From contig CAIUXU010000186.1 of the NCBI GenBank assembly GCA_903903205.1, positions 1 to 7,183 on the forward strand: a stretch of DNA of 7,183 nucleotides. The letters are read 5' to 3'. Made by a program: the position numbers and the translations under genes. A model generated the notes under the pieces. It was not told where the DNA came from. It saw only the letters and a list, made by a program, of their open reading frames with translations, and did no database searches. Of the stretch, positions 1 to 5,369 are shown one piece after another. The first letter of the stretch is position 1; each line of letters begins with the position of its first letter. This stretch comes from an uncultured Syntrophobacterales bacterium. Lineage in GTDB: Bacteria > Desulfobacterota > Syntrophia > Syntrophales > UBA5619.

Positions 1-458
1 CCACCTCGAAGGGCGCGAAAAGGCTCCAGAAAGGCGGCGCCGGTGAATGAATGGAGGTGGACACAGTAAACACCGCCGATGATAAACAGGATACCGATCC
101 CGCCGAGCGGGGCGATCTCTTCCCCCAGCAGGATCACCGCAAGCAGCGGAATAAACAGAGGGCCCGCTCCCCGGGCCAGCGGATAGACCAGGGAAAGGTC
201 GCCCCGCTGATAGGCGCCCCCGATGCACCCGAAATAGACACCATGGATGAGGCCACTTGCGACGATGCAGAACCATCCGCCCGGCGGAATGGAGACCCCC
301 GGCAAGAAGTACAGCAACATCGGGATATAGATGATCGCGGACACCAGCAAGAACCACCAGATGAAGACGATCTTCCGGTCGCTTTTCTTGAGAAGGTAGT
401 TCCAGCCCGCATGCAAAAAGGCAGAGGCAAGGACGATGAGCAGGGCTGTTCCGTTCAT
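1..458 (-). CDS. EamA/DMT-family membrane transporter, N-terminal part (cut by left edge)
   Basis: This is the first 152 residues of an inner-membrane protein of the drug/metabolite transporter superfamily. Read on the minus strand it is strongly hydrophobic, with about four predicted helices (roughly residues 4-22, 30-52, 60-80 and 97-133, the last probably two). Family hallmarks are an early HAGWNYLLKK stretch (about residues 16-25) and the YQRGDLSLVYPLARG segment (about 83-97), typical of EamA half-repeats. A second EamA repeat would be expected beyond the left edge. The ATG at 458 follows a GGGCGGG stretch that can serve as ribosome binding site. It lies 36 bases downstream of the C_GCAxxG_C_C gene on the same strand, so the two are probably co-transcribed. 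The substrate cannot be told; members export amino acids, metabolites or sugars. The family is fairly sure, the specific role is not. Confidence 0.85.
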   Translation of the reverse strand, partial: MNGTALLIVLASAFLHAGWNYLLKKSDRKIVFIWWFLLVSAIIYIPMLLYFLPGVSIPPGGWFCIVASGLIHGVYFGCIGGAYQRGDLSLVYPLARGAGPLFIPLLAVILLGEEIAPLGGIGILFIIGGVYCVHLHSFTGAAFLEPFRALRG

Positions 459-494
459 TGCACCATCCCGCCCACGATCTTTTCTCTTCTCTCC

Positions 495-932
495 CTACAG
501 GACATCTTCGAGGGCCTCGGCGGCGTCCCGGACAAAACAGGGACAGCGTTCGGTAAACAATCTCTTCTGCCTTGCCTCCTCCACCCCCTCCGCCGTCGTG
601 AGATCGCATCCGAGGAGCTCCCGGCAGCAAAGGGCGCCATGGCGCGACCGGAAACGGTCAGCAAAGTCACGGGCCAGGGTATAATTCTTTTCTTTCGTCT
701 CCTTGTCCGTCGCCGTCGTATGGCCGTGCTTCAATCCGATCACGATCAGGGCGCCGGTCACGGCCCCACAGACCTCCCCGAGCCGTCCCATCCCCGCCCC
801 GAGTGCGGCCGCCGCCCGGAGAGCGGTCTCCCGCGGGAGACCGAAATCGCCACCATAGACCGAGAGGATCGCCTGCGAACAGTTGAACCCCTCCCGGAAA
901 CAAGTTACCGCCGCCTCAATCTTTTCACTCAT
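495..932 (-). CDS. C_GCAxxG_C_C family redox-type protein
   Basis: A 145-residue soluble protein of the C_GCAxxG_C_C family, a small cysteine-rich group found mostly in anaerobes and predicted to be redox-active or metal-binding; its reaction is not established. Visible family marks are FNCSQAIL (C18), the glycine-rich GAGMGRLGEVCGAVTGA region (C55), CCRELLGCD (C102, C103, C109) and a C-terminal CPC (C130, C132). With C11 this gives eight cysteines. The frame stays open upstream to 1058, but the ATG at 932 is preferred: it has GGAGGGA at 937-943 with correct spacing, it starts where the family similarity starts, and the likely promoter (-10 at 1024-1029) lies inside the longer frame. An ATG at 950 is a weaker alternative. 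It is followed by the EamA transporter gene on the same strand. Family call is firm; function unknown. Confidence 0.87.
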   Translation of the reverse strand: MSEKIEAAVTCFREGFNCSQAILSVYGGDFGLPRETALRAAAALGAGMGRLGEVCGAVTGALIVIGLKHGHTTATDKETKEKNYTLARDFADRFRSRHGALCCRELLGCDLTTAEGVEEARQKRLFTERCPCFVRDAAEALEDVL

Positions 933-1023
933 GATGTCCCTCCGATCCATTGCCAATCCGCCGTGAACCGGCCTCTCCTCCAGAGAATTTCCTAATATCT
1001 GATTTCCTGACCGTTTCGCGCCT

Positions 1024-1052
1024 TTCATAGTATGGTTCGACATCTTCGTCAA
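1024..1052 (-). promoter_or_regulatory. Candidate sigma70 promoter for the C_GCAxxG gene
   Basis: On the minus strand, TTGACG (1047-1052, 5 of 6 to consensus) is followed after 17 bases by TATGAA (1024-1029, 4 of 6). Transcription would start near 1017, giving a leader of about 85 bases before the ATG at 932. Spacing is ideal and the place fits a gene facing left. It is a pattern match only. Confidence 0.5.
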
Positions 1053-1148
1053 ATGCAAATATTACAGGGACAATTCCAGGGCGGGCGCTAACCATGCCGA
1101 AAAGCACAGCCTGGCGTCGTAAAAGTTTGGGTGATACCGATCGGCTGT

Positions 1149-1177
1149 TTGACATTTCCGGGGGCATCCGTTATATG
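1149..1177 (+). promoter_or_regulatory. Candidate sigma70 promoter for ispB
   Basis: A perfect TTGACA (1149-1154) is followed after 17 bases by TATATG (1172-1177, 4 of 6; TTATAT one base earlier is an alternative). The start would be near 1184, giving a leader of about 64 bases before the ispB ATG. This is the strongest promoter-like match in the window. It also argues against any ispB start upstream of 1184. Confidence 0.6.
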
Positions 1178-1205
1178 TGCCATGCATCATGGTACTCGAA
1201 ATCGT

Positions 1206-1218
1206 GCCTCTCAGAGGC
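1206..1218 (+). repeat. Perfect inverted repeat in the ispB leader
   Basis: GCCTCT and AGAGGC form six-base arms around a single central C, in the predicted untranslated leader of ispB, 17 bases before its ribosome binding site. As RNA it could make a five-pair hairpin with a three-base loop. As DNA it could be a small operator. A second, weaker one (CCATG-cat-CATGG, 1180-1192) lies over the predicted transcription start. Confidence 0.4.
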
Positions 1219-1247
1219 CGGGACTTCCGCAAACAAGGGGTAAGATC

Positions 1248-2216
1248 ATGCAGATACAGGAGGTGTTTCAATACTTCGGGAACGATCTGAAAAAGGTCGA
1301 AGAGCACATGGAGATCTACCTCCGTTCGGAGGTTCGGCTCATCCCGGAGATCATTCATCATCTGATTGGCAGCGGCGGCAAGCGCTTTCGTCCGCTCCTG
1401 CTTCTGGCCACAGCCGAACTCTGCGGTTACAGGGGGGAGCGCCGTTACCCGCTGTCGGCAGTCATCGAGTTCATCCATACCGCCACCCTGTTCCACGACG
1501 ACGTAATTGACCACGCGGAGACCCGGCGGGGAAAGGTTTCCGCGAACCGCGTCTGGGGGAATGCCGCAAGCGTCCTCGTCGGGGATTTCCTCTACTCCAA
1601 ATCATTCAACCTGATGATCGACGATGGAAGCATGGCCATCCTCAAGCTTATCTCGACCACGACAAACACGATGTCGGAGGGCGAGGTCTTTCAGTTGATG
1701 AAGGCGGGCGACGTCAACATCACGGAAAAGGAATATCTGTCGATCGTGGAGAAAAAGACCTCGATCTTGATCTCCGCGGCCTGTGCCATCGGCGGCATCC
1801 TCGGGAATGCAACGGACGGGCAGATCGAGGCGTTGACGCGCTTCGGGATGAGACTCGGAACCGCCTTCCAGATCACGGACGACACCCTCGACTACGTAGC
1901 CAGGGAGGAAGAATTCGGCAAGGCGATCGGTCAGGATCTCCGGGAGGGAAAGCTGACGCTCCCGCTCATCCGAACCATGAAAAAATGCACCCCGGAAGAG
2001 AGGGCCTTCATCCGGACAGGGATCGAAAAAAAGGATGGGGAAGCGACCGCCGGCATCATGGATCTGATGCATCGTTACGACGGGATCTCTTATGCGCTGA
2101 GGAAGGCCAGAAGCTGCATCGACGAGGCCCGGGGGTTTCTCGCTCCCTTTGACGACTCGGAGGCGAAAACCGCGCTCCTGACCATCACGGACTACATCCT
2201 TGAGAGGAGGCTGTAA
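1248..2216 (+). CDS. ispB: Long-chain polyprenyl diphosphate synthase (octaprenyl/heptaprenyl type)
   Basis: A 322-residue cytoplasmic trans-prenyltransferase that extends an allylic diphosphate with isopentenyl diphosphate units to make the polyprenyl tail of ubiquinone or menaquinone. Visible signatures are GGKRFRP (43-49), which contributes to substrate binding, the first aspartate-rich motif DDVID (84-88) and the second DDTLD (211-215), followed by GKAIGQDLREGKLTLP. All magnesium-binding aspartates are present. The small residue A79, five positions before the first motif, and the EFIHTATLFHDD context match long-chain enzymes rather than farnesyl or geranyl synthases; exact chain length cannot be read. 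Length is normal for the family. The ATG at 1248 has AAGGGG seven bases upstream, and a promoter candidate lies at 1149-1177, so the upstream open extension is not used. The gene converges on the anti-sigma pair, with 7 bases between stop codons. Confidence 0.93.
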   Translation: MQIQEVFQYFGNDLKKVEEHMEIYLRSEVRLIPEIIHHLIGSGGKRFRPLLLLATAELCGYRGERRYPLSAVIEFIHTATLFHDDVIDHAETRRGKVSANRVWGNAASVLVGDFLYSKSFNLMIDDGSMAILKLISTTTNTMSEGEVFQLMKAGDVNITEKEYLSIVEKKTSILISAACAIGGILGNATDGQIEALTRFGMRLGTAFQITDDTLDYVAREEEFGKAIGQDLREGKLTLPLIRTMKKCTPEERAFIRTGIEKKDGEATAGIMDLMHRYDGISYALRKARSCIDEARGFLAPFDDSEAKTALLTITDYILERRL

Positions 2217-2226
2217 CCGCCTCTCA
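2201..2226. terminator. Hairpin across the convergent gene ends
   Basis: TGAGAGG (2201-2207) can pair with CCTCTCA (2220-2226), or alternatively GAGGC (2207-2211) with GCCTC (2219-2223). The structure spans the stop codons of both ispB and the facing kinase gene, so it could act in both directions. No T-run follows on either strand, so it is a weak terminator candidate at best. Confidence 0.25.
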
Positions 2227-2652
2227 AGACAGGGGCACAGAGTCGATCGCCAGGGTGAGGATGTTCCGACCGCCTTCCCGCCTGTAACCGATGTCGCGGA
2301 TAAACTGCTTCACGAAAAACACTCCCAGCCCTCCGATTTTCCGCTCCTCGATGCCCTCATTCAGATCGGGATCATCTCGGGAGAGGATGTTATAGGGAAT
2401 CCCTTGGTCGGCAACCTCAACCAACAATCTCCCATCATCGGCAGGCCGGCACACAACCTCCACTTCGCCCAAGCGATCGGGATAGGCGTAGTGGAAGATG
2501 TTAACAAGAATTTCCTCCATGACCAGATCGATCTCCTGGAGTCGCTCCTGTCCAAATCCCTGTTTTGTTGCGCAAGACCTCACAAACGCAAGCAGCGGGT
2601 GAAGAGATTCCATCCTTGCGGGAACCTGGATATGTGCTGGAATTTGTGCCAT
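2224..2652 (-). CDS. Anti-sigma factor-type serine kinase, HATPase (RsbW/SpoIIAB-like)
   Basis: A 142-residue GHKL-fold ATP-binding protein of the RsbW/SpoIIAB class. Known members bind a sigma factor or other target and phosphorylate a STAS-domain antagonist on serine. Motifs in order: N-box around EEILVNIFHYAYP (46-58; N51 and H54), G1 box DQG (82-84), G2 box GGLG (107-110) and the closing GRNILTL strand (128-134). Length is normal for a single-domain anti-sigma kinase; there is no membrane segment and no histidine-kinase phospho-acceptor domain. Its ATG directly follows the stop of the STAS gene (TGAATG, no bases between) and lacks a close ribosome binding site, which suggests translational coupling and a fixed ratio of the two proteins. 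Which sigma factor or response it controls is not shown here. Family firm, target unknown. Confidence 0.88.
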   Translation of the reverse strand: MAQIPAHIQVPARMESLHPLLAFVRSCATKQGFGQERLQEIDLVMEEILVNIFHYAYPDRLGEVEVVCRPADDGRLLVEVADQGIPYNILSRDDPDLNEGIEERKIGGLGVFFVKQFIRDIGYRREGGRNILTLAIDSVPLS

Positions 2653-2985
2653 TCAGATCTGCCGGAGGGCTTCCTCCTCCGTCTCGTAAATCTTGAAGAT
2701 CGAACCGAATCCGGAGATTTTAAAGACATCCTTCACCGGACCCTGGAGGGCGGAAAAGACCATTTTACCGGCCTTCGCCTTCAGTTGTTTCGCCGTGGAC
2801 AGGATGCTCCGCAAGCCGGCGCTGCTGATATAATCGAGGCCACTGAAATCCAGTACCAGCATGTTATCCCCATCGGCCATCAACGCGGCCAAACCTTTCT
2901 CGAACTCCGTCGCCGTCACGGCATCAATCCGGCCCTTGACCGATACCACAGCGGTACTCCCCTCTTTTCTCACCGAGATCTCCAT
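2653..2985 (-). CDS. STAS-domain anti-sigma factor antagonist (RsbV/SpoIIAA-like)
   Basis: A 110-residue protein that is a single STAS domain. In the partner-switch model the unphosphorylated form binds the anti-sigma kinase and frees its target, and phosphorylation by the kinase turns it off. Family marks are VVSVKGRIDA (about 13-22), LVLDFSGLDYISSAGLR (about 43-59) and the SALQGPVKDVFKISG stretch. S55 lines up with the phosphorylated Ser58 of Bacillus SpoIIAA, so the switch residue is present. Two in-frame ATGs compete. The one at 2985 lies six bases after AAAGGGGG (2992-2999); the one at 2991 directly touches it and is therefore less likely, and would add only Met-Lys. A 7-bp hairpin lies just upstream. 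The kinase gene follows with no gap. Family very likely; the process regulated is unknown. Confidence 0.9.
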   Translation of the reverse strand: MEISVRKEGSTAVVSVKGRIDAVTATEFEKGLAALMADGDNMLVLDFSGLDYISSAGLRSILSTAKQLKAKAGKMVFSALQGPVKDVFKISGFGSIFKIYETEEEALRQI

Positions 2986-3001
2986 CTTCATCCCCCTTTC
3001 A

Positions 3002-3020
3002 AACCTGTTACGGACAGGTT
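3002..3020. repeat. Seven-base inverted repeat upstream of the STAS gene
   Basis: AACCTGT and ACAGGTT are perfect arms around the five-base spacer TACGG. On the minus strand this sits three bases upstream of the ribosome binding site of the STAS gene. It could be an operator for autoregulation or an RNA hairpin in the leader that influences ribosome access. There is no T-run on the minus side, so a terminator is unlikely. Confidence 0.45.
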
Positions 3021-3305
3021 CGCCAAAGGCGTTTCCCGTCCTAACCTCCTCCGCCCTGCAATCGTCGGCAAGCGGAGGAAATTACCTGAAACTCCGAGTT
3101 CGCTTTTTTGCATATTTTGTGCGGGATGTCAAAATCTATAAAGGCAAAATGTACCAGAGGCGGCGGAACGAAGAGCAACGCCTTCGAAGAGATCCCCTCC
3201 TGATCAAATTTTCGTTGTATTTTGTGCCGGTCTATGCTCATGATGCAGCAAGATCGAACATGCACGCGCTCGGCGCTCTCTTTCCGGGGTTGTGCAGGAG
3301 ATCAA

Positions 3306-3333
3306 TCGTCAACCTGGTTCACCACATTATATT
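3306..3333 (+). promoter_or_regulatory. Candidate promoter for dsbC and the M29 peptidase gene
   Basis: TCGTCA (3306-3311, 4 of 6 to the -35 consensus) and TATATT (3328-3333, 5 of 6 to the -10) are 16 bases apart. Transcription would begin near 3340, leaving a leader of about 20 bases with just enough room for the AGAGGT ribosome binding site. The -10 is good and the -35 weak. Confidence 0.3.
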
Positions 3334-3358
3334 CACTGAAGAAAGAGGTAAACAGAAC

Positions 3359-4069
3359 ATGAATATCCATAAAATATCCTTCATCGTCTGTGTCCTGCTG
3401 ATCATTGTCAGCGCTCCCACCGTCCGGGCGGCAACACCGGAAGAATCCATCCGGAAGAGTTTCCCCAACCTCCGTGCAGACAGCATCCGTCCCTCCGACA
3501 TAAACGGTCTTTACGAGGTGGTCTCAGGAAATCGGGTCCTCTACTACGCTCCAGGCCCCGAATATCTCATGTACGGGCCAATGATAACCCGGGAGGGACG
3601 GAACCTGACGGAAGAGCGCGTCCAGGAGATTATGGCACGTGGCTTAAAAGAGGTTCCACTCGAAAAGGCCCTCCGGATCGGCGCCGGTTCCCATCAGATC
3701 ATTGAAATCACGGATCCGGACTGCTCGTACTGCCGGAAGGCATCCGCCTTCCTCGCCGGGCGAAACGATGTAACCCGGCATGTCTTCTTCTTCCCGTTGG
3801 CGATCCACCCGAACGCCACAGCAAAGGTCCGCCAGATCTTGTGCGCCGAAGACCGCGGCAAAGCTTATGAAGAGGCGATGGCCGGAAAACTGGACGATAT
3901 GAAATTCACCCCCTGCAAGAGCGAAGCCGTGGAGGATCTCCTGAAAACCCACAGAGAGATTGGCAATCGCGTAGGCGTCACGGGAACACCCCTCTTTCTG
4001 ATCGACGGACGGGTCGTTTTTGGGGCAGACATTCCGCAGATGGAAAAGCTTCTCGGTGGCAATAAATGA
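3359..4069 (+). CDS. dsbC: Periplasmic thiol:disulfide interchange protein, DsbC type
   Basis: A 236-residue secreted disulfide isomerase of the DsbC/DsbG family, the same precursor length as Escherichia coli DsbC. Residues 1-24 form a signal peptide with a Lys-containing N-region, a hydrophobic core and a TVRA/ATP cleavage site. Residues about 25-95 match the DsbC N-terminal dimerisation domain, including LYY followed by YGPM. The thioredoxin fold follows, with active site CSYC (122-125; E. coli has CGYC) and cis-proline TGTP (P211 after T210). C162 and C186 correspond to the structural disulfide pair of E. coli DsbC. The role expected is rearranging wrong disulfides in exported proteins; this normally needs a reductant such as DsbD, which is not in view. 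The ATG at 3359 has AGAGGT nine bases upstream. The stop overlaps the M29 peptidase start by four bases. Identity strong. Confidence 0.92.
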   Translation: MNIHKISFIVCVLLIIVSAPTVRAATPEESIRKSFPNLRADSIRPSDINGLYEVVSGNRVLYYAPGPEYLMYGPMITREGRNLTEERVQEIMARGLKEVPLEKALRIGAGSHQIIEITDPDCSYCRKASAFLAGRNDVTRHVFFFPLAIHPNATAKVRQILCAEDRGKAYEEAMAGKLDDMKFTPCKSEAVEDLLKTHREIGNRVGVTGTPLFLIDGRVVFGADIPQMEKLLGGNK

Positions 4070-5283
4070 CGGAGACATCGGAGATGTTGAACGAACGATA
4101 CCTGGAAAGGTACGCCGATGTTCTCCTGTGGGGCTTAAAAACGGCACGGCAGGGGCGCTTCCGGAAAGGAAACGTGATTTTAATCCAGTATGATCGCGCC
4201 GCTCTGCGGCTGGCGGAAATCCTCTATCAGAAGATCATCGCGGCGGGAATGAATCCGCTCCAACGCATGGGGCTCACCGTCAACATGGAACGCGCCTTCT
4301 TCGGAAAATCCGGTGGACGTCAGCTCGTTTTTCAGCCCCCGGGTGAGAAGGAACTCTGCGAAAATATCCACGGGCGAATCTACCTCCATGCACCCGATTC
4401 ACTGACCCATCTAAAAGAGGTCGATCCGGCACGGATCGGCAAAGTTCTTGTTGCCCGCAAACCACTCCGCGACATCCTCGAACGGCGAGAGCAGGAGGGA
4501 ATCTACGGCTGGACCCTCTGCACACTCCCGACGATGGAGCTTGCGGCGCAGGCCCGGTTGACCCCGGAGGTTTACGCAAAACAGATCATCCAGGCCTGTT
4601 ATCTGGACCGCAAAGATCCGGTCGGCAAATGGGAGGAAATCAGACGCGATACGGCCGCCATCAAGAAGTGGCTGGGAGGGCTGAAGGCGGCCTCTTTCCA
4701 CATCGAATCCGCCCATTGCGACCTCCGTATCACGCCAGGGGCGCACCGGAAGTGGGCGGGGGTATCCGGACACAACATCCCCAGTTTCGAACTCTTTGTC
4801 TCTCCCGACTGGCGTGGCTGCGAGGGAATCTACTACGCGAATCTCCCCTCCTACCGGAGCGGTAACTACGTCGAAGGAGTTAAAATAACTTTTAAAAAGG
4901 GGAACGCCGTCGAGATCCGCGCCGAAATTGGCGAGGAATTCACAATTGGCCAGCTTGCGATGGACACGGGCGCGAAACGGATCGGCGAGTTTTCCCTGAC
5001 CGACCGGCGCTTCTCCCGGATTGACCGGTTCATGGCCGACACCCTCTTTGACGAAAATTTCGGTGGAGAGAACGGAAACTGCCACATCGCCGTCGGGAAT
5101 TCCTATACCGACACCTACGCTGGCGATCCCGCCACGATGACCGCGGCACTCAAGAAGAATTTGGGCTTCAACGACTCAGCCCTCCACTGGGATCTGGTAA
5201 ATACGGAGGCCAAAACGGTCACGGCTCACTGGCCGACGGGGAAGAAGGTTGTGATCTACGAAAACGGATGTTTCCGGTGCTGA
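4066..5283 (+). CDS. Aminopeptidase, M29 family (AmpS/AmpT/PepS type)
   Basis: A 405-residue metallo-aminopeptidase of family M29, enzymes that remove N-terminal residues from peptides with two divalent metal ions. The expected ligands appear in order and at near-family spacing: E242 (in FELF), E308 (in IGEF), H340 (in NCH), H374 and D376 (in LHWD). The 66-residue interval between the two glutamates equals that of the Thermus enzyme as I remember it (E250/E316), so the site looks intact. There is no signal peptide or membrane segment, so a cytoplasmic enzyme is expected although the gene before it makes a periplasmic protein. The ATG at 4066 sits in an ATGA overlap with the dsbC stop, and GGTGG (4055-4059) is well placed; the ATG at 4084 is possible and would drop six residues. 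The C-terminus ends in a C-phe-arg-C tail. Substrate preference unknown. Confidence 0.9.
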   Translation: MTETSEMLNERYLERYADVLLWGLKTARQGRFRKGNVILIQYDRAALRLAEILYQKIIAAGMNPLQRMGLTVNMERAFFGKSGGRQLVFQPPGEKELCENIHGRIYLHAPDSLTHLKEVDPARIGKVLVARKPLRDILERREQEGIYGWTLCTLPTMELAAQARLTPEVYAKQIIQACYLDRKDPVGKWEEIRRDTAAIKKWLGGLKAASFHIESAHCDLRITPGAHRKWAGVSGHNIPSFELFVSPDWRGCEGIYYANLPSYRSGNYVEGVKITFKKGNAVEIRAEIGEEFTIGQLAMDTGAKRIGEFSLTDRRFSRIDRFMADTLFDENFGGENGNCHIAVGNSYTDTYAGDPATMTAALKKNLGFNDSALHWDLVNTEAKTVTAHWPTGKKVVIYENGCFRC

Positions 5284-5311
5284 GGGCGGCCCAGGATCGG
5301 AAAAATAATTC

Positions 5312-5341
5312 TTGACCCAGCAAACGAGAAAGGGATAGTAC
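5312..5341 (+). promoter_or_regulatory. Possible promoter ahead of the VKOR-DsbA gene
   Basis: TTGACC (5312-5317, 5 of 6) is followed after 18 bases by TAGTAC (5336-5341, 3 of 6) in the 86-base gap after the peptidase gene. The -35 is good and the -10 poor. If active it would start near 5348 and allow the fusion gene to be expressed apart from dsbC; otherwise the three genes may share a transcript. Confidence 0.3.
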
Positions 5342-5369
5342 CTCTCCCATATCAATTCGAAGGGGGATC

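Larger units (their letters stand above)
933..1247. other. Divergent intergenic region between the C_GCAxxG gene and ispB
   Basis: This 315-base gap separates two divergently transcribed genes. It contains one good sigma70-type promoter candidate in each direction (listed separately), with about 95 bases between the two -35 boxes. The ispB leader carries two small inverted repeats. No tRNA or other RNA gene and no convincing short coding region was recognised in it. The open frames that cross it lack start signals. Confidence 0.6.
2986..3358. other. Divergent intergenic region between the STAS gene and dsbC
   Basis: About 370 bases, visibly more AT-rich in the middle (3090-3240) than the genes around it, and so likely regulatory. 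It holds a hairpin next to the STAS gene, a pair of 10-base direct repeats, and a modest promoter candidate for dsbC. No convincing promoter for the STAS-kinase pair was found. Open frames crossing it (for example minus strand 3265-3041) lack ribosome binding sites and family similarity, and I do not call them. Confidence 0.5.

Noticed and set aside
51..995. Long plus-strand open frame of 314 codons
   Set aside because: It lies opposite two well-supported minus-strand genes (EamA and C_GCAxxG_C_C), has a low-complexity charged composition with no family motif, and crosses the end of one gene and the start of another.
933..1058. N-terminal extension of the C_GCAxxG_C_C gene to 1058
   Set aside because: It would begin upstream of the predicted promoter -10 box and adds residues outside the family. 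GGAGGGA points to the ATG at 932.
1131..1247. N-terminal extension of ispB to an earlier ATG
   Set aside because: The extension has no family similarity, and its start lies upstream of the TTGACA/TATATG promoter. The ATG at 1248 has a good ribosome binding site.
3127..3132. Perfect TTGACA on the minus strand upstream of the STAS gene
   Set aside because: No acceptable -10 box lies 16-18 bases downstream; only TATGCA at 12 bases and an A-run are seen. I do not call a promoter.
2200..3141. Plus-strand open frame of 313 codons
   Set aside because: It is antisense to the STAS and kinase genes, both of which have clear domain motifs and sensible start sites. The translated frame shows no recognisable family.
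2861..3358. In-frame upstream extension of dsbC
   Set aside because: It would bury the signal peptide 166 residues inside the protein and run antisense through the STAS gene. The ATG at 3359 with AGAGGT is the natural start.
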